Below, piece by piece: positions 10,990-35,296 of a stretch of DNA of 64,000 nucleotides. Both the position numbers and the translations under genes were made by a program. Source of the DNA: Latrodectus hesperus (taxonomy: Eukaryota; Arthropoda; Arachnida; Araneae; Theridiidae); the NCBI GenBank assembly GCA_037975125.1, contig CM075853.1, forward strand, positions 70,038,109 through 70,102,108, written 5' to 3'. Under the pieces are notes generated by a model, which saw only the letters and a program-made list of their open reading frames with translations, did not search any database and was not told where the DNA came from. Numbering within the stretch: position 1 is the stretch's first letter; each line of letters starts with the position of its first letter.

Positions 10990-13900
10990 TAAATAGCAGA
11001 TAACATTTCATCATTTTATGACATATAATGTTTTCATATCTTATGTAAGATATGTTTTCAGCTCATAATCTCTCTTATACAGTTAGCATTGATTAAAATG
11101 TATTGTTTATTTTGTCATCGTATATATTTAGATGAGTGATGATTTAGTCCTATATATGATGCTCATAATTTTGAATAAAAATATATTTTACGAAAACTGT
11201 TAGATATTATATAAATACTGTAATACATGCATGTTATTTTATTTAAAATTATTTAGAATTATAAATATCGAACTTTATATGGTTACATAGAAATCTTTCG
11301 AAATTTAAAAAAATGTGCAATTTAAAGAATGGCGTACAGCCTCATTATTTAGTCATGAGAAAATATGCATTTTTGGATACTAACAATTTTTGATGATTTT
11401 TTATTAAAGAATTTTATTTGAAAAAAATATATGCTACTATAGCCAAGTCGGATAAAAAATAATTACATTTTTCATTTCTATACTCTCAAAACTTGTGAAT
11501 ATTGCAGTGTATTCAAAATTATATGTACCTAACTATTTTTTCTACGTTTACTAATTTTCTTAGAAAAATAATGATTCTCAACTAGTTTTGTGCTAGATGA
11601 CGTTATGACAGATAGATTGAAAGGAATTATGTAATAAAGATTTTATATGATTCTCCAATAAGCACTTTTTAAATATTTCTTTTATCTGGAAAAATAGAAT
11701 TTTAATTACTCCTAAATACCAAAATTTTTAAGTCTTTAGATTTTGACTTTATGAGATTTCTTTCAACTTTGTGTGAATAATATGTCACTTACTATAAATG
11801 ATTGAAGATGGTATCTTAAAAGAAAGCATTAAGCATTTTCTATCACAAACCAGAAGTTTTGATTATTTTTTTGAATAAAAGTAAACTTTCTTTATAGTAT
11901 ATATTTATAGCTTCAGAAAAAAGTCCCACGTCGATTATTATTAAAATTAAAATGTAATAATATTTATTAGAGATATAATAACTAACATAATTGTGTTTTC
12001 CCCCTTAAAATAAGTATCCTTTTAAATTTTGTAAGTAAAAATGATTTATAAATAATTCTGATAGTAAAAGGCACTTAAAAAAAAGAAATCTTTGATAGAA
12101 ATCTGATTTTCCTTTATGAGAGAGAAACAATGTTACATAAGATATACTTATAATTTCATTACATACTTCCAAGCTGTTTCCATGATCACATCACTGATTA
12201 TTATATCTATTTTTTTCTTGCTGAAGAGAGCAAATATCAATATAACAGAAAAAGCAAAGAAAGTAATCAAAGAAAATCACACTGTAATCCTTATGTAAAA
12301 GAAACGTGTTTAATTTGAAATTAGTATGCTTTTATTTCATTTTACTTAATGGCTTAAGAATATTAAATAGAAATTTAATTCCGGTACTTATTTTTGAAAT
12401 CAACAAGTATTCACATATAATTTTTAAGGGATTAGAAAAGGGACTTTAGTGATTTTCGCAAGGAATTTGTTATATTCAAGTTATATATTTTTGGTGTATT
12501 AAAAATGTCAATTGAAAACGCATTCAAAATTTGTACACTTTTAAAGTTATTCAAAAACTTTTAATAATAGTATACTAGAAAAATTTTAATAAATTATTTC
12601 TGAAGTAAAAACAAATGCTCCATATATACTAGCAACATATAATTAAATCAATTATATATATAATTAGAATTAATTAAACAAATGTTATTAATACTGAAAA
12701 AAATTAGACAGAATTCATCATATTAATTGCTCTCATGTAATGCAACTGCACACATTTTAGTTTGAAACCAGAATTACGCTTTATTTAGATATACATAGAT
12801 TAAATGTATATCCAAATATTTAGTATATTCTTCTGTTTATTTGTTACATGAAACCAGCTTTACGTTTTTACCAAATTTTACTTCGCAGAGCTCAAAAGCC
12901 TAAGATGAAAGTTATTAGCCTTTTGTAAATATAATGCATATATAAGCTAAGAACACATTAAAAGAAGAGCAAATGGATGATACGGAAATAAATAGACGAT
13001 ATTCAGGAGATTATTAAATATTTTTAATAAAACCTAAGCTTAAAATTCCTAAATTTCCATTTTAATTTGAGATAATTACACAATGAATTTATATCAAATA
13101 CATTTCTCATCAAATTTACGATAATTTAACTGAAGATGCTTTTGAACATGTTTTTTACTATTCTATCGTAATTTAATTTTTCCATATTTTAAGCAATATT
13201 TTTTTAATAAATTTATAATTCAGCTTATTTTTATTGAATTTTAATTAAAAACATTATTCTAAATAGGAATATTAAACAATTTTCTTTATTCACTTTGATT
13301 CAATTTAAATACTCACAGTCATAATATCTTATTTAATCAAGCACCTGTTTTATGTGATTTATATTGTGAAATTATTTAACAATAATATTTAAGATTATAA
13401 ATTAATAAAAATGGAAAAATAATTGTGATACATTAATGAAATTCAATAAATTCTTAAAGTTTATATATTTTATAGCTCATATATTTCATTAGAAGATTTT
13501 TTAAAACAAACTTCAATGTGGTATGTTATAATACTTAAGAAAAAATTCAAAAAATAAATATATTTTTTAGCTATACGTTAATTTTTACCAATTTAGTATT
13601 TGTCGTATCTGTTTGAAGATGCATATGCTTAAAGAGGTAACATTTAAGGTAATATGTTACCAACAAAATACAAATTTTAAATGCTCGTTGAGAAAAAACT
13701 TGTAAAGGAATTACGGTACTTTTTTATATTTATATACTTATGTAAATACATTTTAAAATGTTTAAAAATGAAGTGAAACATTATTAAAATTATTAAACGA
13801 ATTTTTTTTCTTATAACAAATGTCTAAGTAACTTGATTACATATTATGGCTGCTAAATTATATTACTAATTATAGTTAATTTTAAAAATATTATTTTTGT

Positions 13901-15950
13901 TTTAATATAATAGTTTATAATTTAATACTATAATTTAATACATGATATGACATAATCTCTCAATTTTTTATTTTTTAAGTATTTTTCAATGAGTACGTAT
14001 TTTTAATAAATACATTTCAATAAAATTTGACTTTTGAAAATCGTGAAAATTCATCATTTACCTATGAAACTAAAGTAAAAATTAGATTATTCATAAAACT
14101 ATAATGTTCAATTAAATGTTTCATTTTAATATAAAATAAATTGTATAGCTTACAAAAAAACTAAATTAACACTTATTATGAATAATTCTCATAATATTAA
14201 TGCAATTTTCATGAATGTATATTTGACACTTCATATTACCTTACATTTCATATTACTTATAAGTCAATACACGCTCTTATTTTTCACGTGATATTTTTTA
14301 AACAAATTTTTCAACAGACTTTCTTAATTTAACAACATAATGCTTCTTAATTTCTTCACATGAAATTGCTCTTCATTCAACATGAGTATATAAATAAATT
14401 TTTTCCTATATTAAGAAGCAAAATTTGCAACACATATTAATAAACCAATTAAGATGAAATTATAATATATTTTGTATGATTATACAAAATATTTTAGCTG
14501 TATATCATATACAAAATCCATAGAACAAGAGTTAGGAAATTTCAAGACCAACTAAATCTTTTAAACATGTAGCAGCATGTTCTAAAAATCAATACTCTTA
14601 AATCTTCCTTTTAAAAAGACATTATCGGTTTTATTCCTACATTCAACTTCACCAAGATGTAAGTTCTCTGAAAATTCCTATATTCCCACTTCCAGAATTT
14701 CTAAAGCTTTCTTGCTATAAATCGTACTGATAATAGCCCCAACCAGAAACAATACATTTTCTTTCTTCACAAAAATGTTTTGCTAAAATTGCTAACTTTT
14801 AAATTATGCAACATTGAGGATAGGCGAGTCCATTTTTATTATTTCTTTTGAATTTAAATCTGAGATAAAATTTTATTTTTTAAAAATACTAGAATAAGAT
14901 ATTGATTTTTGATAGTTTTCCAAATGTTTTACCATTTCTTATCTTCGAGAATAAGGTCTTTCTAGCTACAAAGACAGGTTTTGATGCCATTCTAGATTTT
15001 TTTCATAACCATTTTAAAGGATTAAAACAACTTCATTATAACGGATTTTCTAGATAATTTCATTTTCACGTATAACGCAAGCATTAAATTATACAATTTT
15101 TATTTTCAACTTTAATTAATGCATTTTTTCTAACCAGCTTGAATTTAGTTTAGCTTATTTTATTTAAATGAATTTTTCTGCAACATACACCGAATCAAAT
15201 TTTATTTTCAGAAGAAAATTCTTATTTAAAGACTGTTATATGAGACGAATATCATTTTCAATTTGGCAATGTAATTTTATTTCATTTGGTATTTAAAAAA
15301 TTTCAATAATATGTATAAACATTCCATTATAAAATTAATGTGCAACATTTTAAGACTAAAATTTTTATCAGATTTAATTTTGATTAAAATTTTAGCATTT
15401 TGTTATGAATAGTTTACTTGATTTTATAATACATGTAATATTTTCCCCCCATCAAAATTTCGGTCAGGCATTTTGGACATTGAAATTATTAAAATATACT
15501 TAATTTATTATTAAGATATACATAATGGCTTATGAATGTGTATATATTTTCTTGTATTCATTCAGAATCATTCATTCAGAATTCAGGAATTCATTCAGAA
15601 ATAAACTGAAAGGATTCTAAAACTTATTAAACCGGCGCAAAAGTCGATGAAGGAAAAATGAATCTGCTCAAGTGCGATGGTACGAGTAATTATATCTATA
15701 TTAATCATCATTGCTAATTTTGAATTTAATATTTAACAATGATTATAATCAATTAATTATTAGTTTTAAACTCAAATCCTTTATTGTTAAAAACTTCTTA
15801 TTTGGTAACACGTATTTTACTATAAATTGAGATAATGCTTAAAAATCCTCTTAACAAGAGAATCAACTTATGAAACATTAAAACATTTTATACCTGAAAA
15901 AACTTATATCTAAAAGTATACTTTCACACTAATAGAATTTTGAAATAATA
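10990..15950. other. AT-rich intergenic stretch; small tandem repeat near the end
   Basis: No exon or transposon relic was recognised. Three copies of TTCATTCAGAA at 15557-15567, 15571-15581 and 15590-15600 form a small local repeat. A 60-codon frame at 12116-12298 is lysine-rich and unremarkable. Confidence 0.45.
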
Positions 15951-15952
15951 TA

Positions 15953-17251
15953 TTGGGTTGGCAACTAAGTAATTGCGGATTTCATTCATAGATAGCTTCA
16001 GTTGAATTTTTAGGTTTGCAGACGTAGTACAAATGTAAAACGCATTTTGTAATTTGATAGTTGACAATTCAGCTGTCAATCAGTAAAAAAAGTTTTTTGA
16101 TCGGTAGCGTAGTTTTCGTTTGACGTTCATTGAAAAATGGAAAATCAAAAGGAACATTTTCGTCATATTTTGCTTTTTTATTTCCGCAAAGGGAAAAACG
16201 CATCACAAGCTCATAAAAAGTTATGTGCTGTTTATGGTGACGAAGCCTTAAAAGAACGCAGTGTCAAATTGGTTTGCCAAATTTTGTTCTGGTGATTTTT
16301 CACTCAAAGAGGGAAAACGCTCTGGTCCTCCAGTTGAAGTTGATGACGATCTAATCAAAGCAATATACGATTCGGATCGTGACAGTACAACACATGAGAT
16401 TGCAGAAAAGCTTCATGTATCACATGCATGCATTGAAAATCACTTAAAACAACTTGGTTATGTTCAGAAACTCGATACATGAGTTCCTCACGAACTGAAA
16501 GAAACGCATTTAACGCAACGTATTAACAGCTGCGATTTGCTAAAGAAACGTAATGAAAATGATCCATTTTTAAAACGACTGATAACTGGCGATAAAAAAT
16601 GGGTTATTTACAACAATATCAAGCGGAAAAGATCGTGGAGCAGGCCAGGTGAACTAACTCGAACAACATCAAAAGCTGATATTCATCAAAAGAAGGTTTT
16701 GTTATCAGTTTGGTGGGATTACAAAGGAATTGTCTACTTTGAACTCTTACTACCCAACTGAACGATCAATTCTGATGTCTACATTGAACAACTAATGAAA
16801 TTAAACAATGCAGTTGAAGAAAAGCGGCCCGAATTGACAAATCAAAAAGGTGTTGCATTCCATCATGACAATCTAAGGACACACACATCTTTGGTCACTC
16901 GGTAAAAGTTATTGGAGCTTAGTTGGGATGTTTTACAACACCCACCATATATTCCTGACCTTGCACCATCTGATTACTTTTTATTTCGATCTTTACAAAA
17001 CTCCTTGAATGGTAAAAATTTCAATAATAATGAGGATGTCAAATCGTACCTGATTCAGTTTTTTGCTAATAAAAACCAGAAGTTTTATGAACGTGCTGTT
17101 TTATCAACTTATATTATGATGCAGCCTAAAAGATGGCAAAAGGACATTGATCAAAATGAGTAGTATATTACAGAATAAAGTTATTTAGTTCCATGAAAAA
17201 ATTTTCTTTGATTTTCTAAAAAAATCCGCAATTACTTAGTTGCCGACCCAA
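15953..17251 (+). mobile_element. Full-length mariner transposon, inactive
   Basis: The 1299-bp element has terminal inverted repeats of about 30 bp. The left end starts TTGGGTTGGCAACTAAGTAA at 15953. The right end, read inward on the other strand, starts TTGGGTCGGCAACTAAGTAA at 17251, a one-base difference over that stretch. TA flanks it at 15951-15952 and 17252-17253, the mariner target duplication. The termini and protein suggest the mellifera-like group (Famar1/Ammar1 type, from memory). Both ends are intact but the transposase is broken, so it could at most be moved by an enzyme supplied from elsewhere. Confidence 0.93.
16137..17163 (+). pseudogene. Mariner transposase, D,D34D type, disrupted
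   Basis: Mariner transposases cut and paste their own element. The frame opens at ATG 16137 (MENQKEHFRHILLFYFRKGK, the N-terminal helix-turn-helix). It changes frame near 16250-16262, where two single-base losses relative to family expectation would explain the shift. It then continues in one frame to TAG 17161-17163. In-frame stops lie at 16480-16482 (TGA), 16759-16761 (TGA) and 16903-16905 (TAA). Catalytic landmarks are ITGDKKW for the first Asp, HHDN for the second and APSDYF for the third. Counting the internal stop as one residue gives 34 residues between the last two. All three acidic residues survive, yet the four breaks make a functional protein impossible. The length fits the family norm of about 345 residues. 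Confidence 0.93.
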
Positions 17252-17253
17252 TA

Positions 17254-20200
17254 TATTCCAAGTCAAGTTATCTATTTGACAAATTCCCATAATTTAACTT
17301 AAATACACTTGGCATTCACTTTTATAAACATTTAGAAATGAAAGAATAAATCAACTGTGATAGGATAAGGAAATTGATTCTTCAATCTGCGACAAACTCG
17401 TAATACTTAATATTAACAGGATTTGGGCTAAAAAAATTTAAATAACGGTATAGTGTTTTATATTTAACTGTAGTATATGTTGTCTTATATTTTGCAATTT
17501 ATCAAATAAAATACTGTTGATCAGTGAGAAACATAAAAAAATTCTATTTCTAAAAAATATAAAGTTGGTGATATTTTGCTAAATAGGAAAGCAATTTTCT
17601 TAATCACACAGGCTTTGATTATACCAGACATCACCCTATTTTATTAAAAATTAGAATATCTGTAAATTTGATTGAAGTAAGTATTATAAAAATAAAATTT
17701 TCTACATTACAATATAAATGTTTCTTACCCCCTATAAATTGATTTAGAATAAAAAACTAAGTATAAAACAAAATTTTTATTTTTTGTTTGGATTAAAATA
17801 TTAGTAACATTTTACGGGACTATTATTTTCATGCGTATTTTATTCTATTTATTTCAACGTCTTTCAAAGTATTTTCCTAATTATTAATCTGAAATATTGA
17901 GTTTTTACTTAATTTTTAAAAGCTTTATTTAACACAAGCATTGGATATTTAGTTATCAGCTATGAATTGGTCTCATATCTATTATCTGAAGCATTTGATT
18001 ACATATTTTTGTATCTTTCAAAATAGGGTAACCATTGAGCTAACCATTATGTTATTTAGTAAAATTGCAAATAGATATGCATATGCATGTTACACTTTAT
18101 AGCCTTTAATTTCAAGCAATTTGGTTATTTTTTCTGTACTTAAATGTGAATGCGTGGACTTCTTAAAATAAAATGTGAGCATACTCACATAAAGATGTCT
18201 TCCCTTCTAATATACTAAATCCATAAGTATAATTAAAGCTATCATCACAATGTAGTTTTTTCCAATAAAATCTCTCATGTTCTTCCATATAGTTTTTTTT
18301 TCCAATAATTTCAGCCCACAAAAATTTCAGTATTTAATACTTGAAATCACAAATATTTGATGATTGTAGAATTACTGCTTCATTTTATTTCTTGGTTATG
18401 TTAGAAAAATTGTTAAGAATTAAAAAATATTTTCTTGCTTTTATATTCAATGTACACAGCAAGTATATCAATCTCTGAATTCTTATCTTTAAATAATCTG
18501 CCTGATATTAGAATAGAAAATGTGTAAAGAAAGTATTTCTTAATTCTTGATACGTATTAGATAATATTTAAATTCAGTAATGGAATTGAAGTTTTGTGTA
18601 ATATAAATATGCACAATTACTTATTCTGCTTTATGTTAATGTTTATTTTCATATTTTATGCCTAAAGTGCTTAGTACTTTTATCCTAAATATTTTTCTCA
18701 CTCTTCAACTGCATAGGTTGACGCAATTATGTAAATTTATCGCATTAAAATTTTGCATTTTAATTTCAAAACAAATTGAAGAACCGAGATCTAAATATAT
18801 TTATAAGAAAAAAATTATAAAAGAGAATTTTTTAACATAATATTATTTTTCATTTAATATTTTCTTTTATAAGCTTGAAAAGAAAATGACATCCTTATAA
18901 TAATCTTTGTTTTGAAGCTTAAGATTTGGGTGTATTGGAAGATAATATGTATTTCAAATCAATGTGTTGTGCATAGCTTAATCGAAAATTTACTTCAAAA
19001 TCAGTTTTATTTTTGCTTTCCACCTATTTCTCAATCGTACTTCATTCGTATGTTAAATGAAATTTGAATTGATATGTTTATAATTGCTTTTATGGCTAAT
19101 AGTACCTATCGGAAATAATTTGGTGCTTATAGAAAAGCAGATATAATTTTATTTGGGAATTTCAGCGATGGTGTGCATACTCTACTTTTTCCTCGATGTT
19201 GAAACTTGAACTTGGCGTTTCTTTTTATTGGATATTCATTTCTTCCTATCTGGAAAATTAAAGCATAATAATCGAAATCCTAGACAATTAATTTTTCAAA
19301 GAATTTCTAAGTTGGTGACAGACTAAACATCTAGTTTGCTTAAAGAATCACTTTCAGTATAAAAGTCATATATTTTGAGTAAGATATAAAAACCTCTATT
19401 TATCAAAGAAATAATTTATATGTTCTTATAATTACAATGTCAGTTATACAACTTGTTACATTCTTAAGGAGAAATATATAATAACTAATTGAAAAATAGT
19501 TTTGGAAATAAACTTTCGTGCGTTTCACTAAAAAGATGTTTTATAAAAAAAATTTACTAATCAATGGTTTCGAACGAAATTACTGCTATTCTTGTTTAAA
19601 AAGTATTTACTTAAGTACTTGCTTTCAAAACTGGACATGGAATGTATATCAGTTTCAAAAATCTTATTTAAATAATGCTTAAAACTAAATATTTATATAT
19701 ATTGAGATTTTGATGATTTTTTAATACTCATTGGAAATGTGCTTTACAATTTTAGTAGTCTCTGCTTTAATTTTGAAACTAGTGTAAATAATAATCTAAA
19801 AAAGCCTAATATTTGCTTATAATTTTGATACATTTATAAAAAATAATCTAAAAAAGCTTAATATTTAAACTAATTATGCGCTCTCCACAATGCTTATCTA
19901 AAAAAAGTTTAAAATATATAAAAACTTTCAGAAAATTTGGGTTAATTGCAAAAGAACTATTAAGCTTTACCTCATATATTTTAATTTTTTCAATTTAAAA
20001 AGAAATTTAGATACTGTATATTCTTAATTGTAAAACTTTTTTAATCATACGTACACTCATTGAATGATTTTTCAAAATTAAATTTTCATTAATCACGTTT
20101 TATTAATAATTAAGATTATTTCAGTTATAAGAGCATTTCATAAAATACAAATTAAATAACAGAATATATTACATAATCCTATGAATAATAATATTTAATC

Positions 20201-21310
20201 CTATTTATAATCCTAAATAAATTAATAAATACTTAATCTTCTTCATTTGTAACTTTTAATTTCGTGGTCCCATTAGCCAAGTAACAAGAGAAAATATTGT
20301 TGTTATCAATTGAGTTATTTGAATGAATTATCTTAAAAATTTAAATAATTCAGAAAATATCCAAAAATGATGTGATTAGTTCTAAAATAATAATCAAAGC
20401 AATCTTAATATTTTCAACAAATTACCCGCTCTCCAATAGCTTATAAAACATAAAGTTAATTTAAAAAAACTTAAAATAAGAAGATAACTTTTTGCTGTTT
20501 ACAATATTTTAATGATCTACCAAACTGATTGCAACGCGCCCTCAGCCCTAATATCCATAAAGATATAGAATATATTATGAAAAAACAATTCATATATTTC
20601 CTGCGTGTTTATTCAATATATTTTCATGACTATAAATAGCACTGCAGAAGTAACAGTATGATAAATAATAAAAAAAAATATTTTTCTATGTATTCCATTA
20701 AATTAATATTGCACTGTTGACAATGCAATATGTTTAAAAGCTATTTTTAGCTATCGAACAGAAATAGAAAATCCACCTGCATTGCTATCTCTATAGTTTT
20801 GATGGAATTTTTCCTTCAGGTATTGAAACAAAACAAATAAGTCAACAAAGGAATTACAATTGGAACAACTATTTCAGGAAAAATGACTGAATAATATTAA
20901 CTTTTAAATAAATAATATATTGATATTTAAATCGCCAAAACAATTTGAAATCCTTTCTTTCAAATATTTTGATGCATAAAAATCAACATAAGAACCTTTT
21001 AAAATGTATGATTTAAATACGAGCTAAGATATTTTTCTATCAAAAAGTACAAATACTTCGGTGATTGCAAAATCAAAATTAAAATATTGGGTACAACTAT
21101 CATCACCAGTTATTCACAAAACTATTTTTAAAATTTACATATTTAAGAACTATTTTATTAATGTGTACTTATTTAAAAATATTGCAAATTTTAATAACAT
21201 CCGGAAATTGCTATTTACTGGAATTTATTATAATTGTAAATATTGCCTATTTCAATTTTGAAGACAATGAAATTCATTTTCACTAAATTTTATCATCAGA
21301 AAAAATTGAT
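17254..21310. other. AT-rich intergenic stretch, nothing recognised
   Basis: No exon-like or element-like sequence was recognised. Two weakly similar tracts containing CGCTCTCCA with AAAAAAGTTTAAAATA-like context (about 19880 and 20430) may be an old duplicated fragment. Confidence 0.4.
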
Positions 21311-21442
21311 GTAGCAATTCGTGGGTTCAAATTTCCCCTTGGATACAGATGTTTGTTATGATTTGAGCCCATTTTAAACTGCAAGTCCCTGCTTCATTAG
21401 CCCTTCTATGTAAAAAAATAGTTATTGAACAATAAACAAATC
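21311..21442 (+). repeat. 5'-truncated SINE, family of the copy at 49068
   Basis: It begins at the B-box region (GCAATTCGTGGGTTCAAATT). It then follows the 49068 copy through a poorly conserved stretch, TTTAAACTGCAAGTCCCTGC, ATTAGCCCTTCTATGTAAAA and a final AATAAACAAATC. The A-box half is missing. Two short minus-strand frames overlapping it (21327-21527 and 21482-21721) are incidental. Confidence 0.65.
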
Positions 21443-22040
21443 TATCAATAATATCAATTTTAGCAACTTTAATCACATTCTTTATGTTGCTGACATCACC
21501 AACCTCATACATTCTCGGAATGAGCATGAAGAAATTTCATTTCTGCCTCGATTTAGATAAAAGAAATGACCCTGGTATTTACAAAAAAGAATTTCTATTG
21601 TTCGATGAAGAATCTGAAGACCTTCAAACATACTGAATAATTTGGCTCCGAAAGACATCACTGTACCATACTCGTTAGAATGTGGAGCATTAAGAATCAT
21701 CAAGAAGAAGGAAGTTATCATATTCGGAGTAATGGATTTCCCCTTCTCTCATTTCCATCTCGAAATATGTCTAGCTCAGAATTGACCTTGTGGATCTTTT
21801 TCAAGATGCAATGCCTGTCAGAATTGCTAATCTTAGTGAAAAAATTAGGTGGAGAAATTACGAAATGCAGATCTGTCACGAATATCAAGAAAGAGACTGG
21901 AAATCTTTCAGTTCAGTCATTGAAATGCTTGATGGAGGATTTGATTGGGAATACACAAAACTTTAAAACACACAGAAGATTGTTGCGACCAAACTCATTA
22001 AATAATTTAAAGATGTTATCTTCATCCAATTTTGTGGGAC
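21443..22040 (+). other. Unassigned stretch upstream of Gypsy relic
   Basis: Base composition is less AT-rich than the flanks, and a 128-codon frame is open at 21680-22066. The frame resembles no protein I know, but it leads directly into sequence readable as Gypsy pol. It may be decayed gag, protease or linker of that element. I could not identify a protease D(T/S)G motif. Confidence 0.3.
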
Positions 22041-22800
22041 GTGTGATTTTGATAACACAAAATTGACACAGAAAACCACATATCAAACAAGAAAAACCAC
22101 CAAGAAAGCTTCCATTAGCTAAATAAGAAAAAGTAGAAAACGTTTGAAAAAGATGTAAAATAATGAACTCATTAAGTCCGCTTTAAGCCCCTGTGCATCT
22201 TACTAGTACGTAAGGAAGATAGATTCACCATTTTCCGTGTAAGTTTAAGAAACTGAATAATATAACTATGAAGGACAGTTATCACCTCCCAACTTTAGAC
22301 AAACATGTAAACCAACAAATCGGAAATGGAAAGTGGTTATTTTCAAGTTGAAGTAGACTATAAAGGCAGAAAAACGGCATTTATAACGGGACAACTAACA
22401 TGGTAATTTAAAACTATGCCATTCGATCTCAACAATGCCTCAGCAACATTGAAACGTTTGAAGGAAATTGTGGTACGTGAACTCTTTCATGAATCTTGCC
22501 TTATCTGTTTGGGCATCATAATCATCTTTGGGTAAGATTTTAATAAACATTTAAATTGAGATTATTTTTCTAAAATTATGAAAAGATGATATAAAGCTTT
22601 GCTCATCCATGTCAAGTGCAAACTATTTCATCAATAGATCTCCTACTTTGGGCGTATTATTTCATCCAATGTTGTTCTAACCAATCCAAAGAAAATTCAC
22701 GCTGTTTATAGACTCAAATGAAAAACGTGCATTAATTGAGATGTCTCTTGGACGAGCTACAGAAAATTTGTGAAGAACTTCTAAATTTGAAGTATCGATG
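22041..22800 (+). pseudogene. Gypsy-type LTR retrotransposon reverse-transcriptase fragment
   Basis: Several frames together read like the start of a Gypsy pol reverse transcriptase. Peptides in order are KPPRKLPLAK (about 22075-22120), DSYHLPTLDKH (about 22275), YFQVEVDYKGRKTAFITGQ (about 22335-22390), FKTMPFDLNNASATLKRL (about 22410-22460) and CLICLGIIIIFG (about 22500). The last sits where the family carries its catalytic YxDD box, and the aspartates are absent. Numerous stops and shifts show long decay. No LTRs, RNase H or integrase were seen; the right edge abuts the target duplication of a SINE at 22810. This is an ordinary decayed genomic retroelement. Confidence 0.78.
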
Positions 22801-22822
22801 CATTAACTTACGAAAAACAAAG

Positions 22823-23120
22823 CCACCCAACTTGTCTAGTGGTCAGCGTGCCTGACTGCGGATAAAGAGGTCCTGAGTTAAAATGGCGGGCATGATGCCT
22901 GAGTTCGGGCATGGATGTACTTTTTCTCTCTCTCTATCTATCCTGTCTTTGTCCTTTCCTTGTATGAATGAGGTGTGAATGGTTGCCTACCCTATAAACG
23001 GGTACCTATGGCATGTGTGCACTAAGGAAGTCGTATTCCACCCCAAAATATGGTTCAGTTGGAAAAGTGGAACAGCGCACGCCATGTTGCCAGCCTAGCT
23101 GGCACACGACAATAACAACA
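22823..23120 (+). repeat. tRNA-derived SINE with perfect 13-bp target duplication
   Basis: ACGAAAAACAAAG occurs identically at 22810-22822 and 23121-23133, marking both ends of a 298-bp insertion. The head has an A-box-like CTTGTCTAGTGGTCAGCG and a decayed B box (GGTCCTGAGTTAAAAT, where the usual TTCGA is lost). A (CT)n-rich patch lies at about 22921-22950. Near the 3' end TGCCAGC (23088-23094) pairs with GCTGGCA (23098-23104), followed by a tail ACAATAACAACA. The intact duplication implies a fairly recent insertion relative to the neighbouring Gypsy relic. Confidence 0.85.
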
Positions 23121-23133
23121 ACGAAAAACAAAG

Positions 23134-35120
<11,987 letters not shown>

Positions 35121-35296
35121 TTGCTTGTTTGTCCTTTTATATGTTTACTTCTTCACACATGAGCAATTATGGCCGGAACCTACAGTTTAAAATAGATTTC
35201 GAACTGCAAAAAGCAACTGCAGATGAGATAGGAATTAATCTATATAAAAGATAAATTTGAAAGCCAGTCCGCTAATCATTCAGCTGCCCGCTTAAC
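35121..35296 (-). repeat. tRNA-derived SINE, same family as the copy at 49068
   Basis: Read on the minus strand it opens with GCGGGCAGCTGAATGATTAG (the A-box region). It then shows a decayed middle and AGTTCGAAATC. A body follows (TTTAAACTGTAGGTTCCGGC, ATAATTGCTCATGTGTG) that tracks the 49068 copy, ending GGACAAACAAGC. No target duplication is evident, so the copy is old. Confidence 0.7.
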
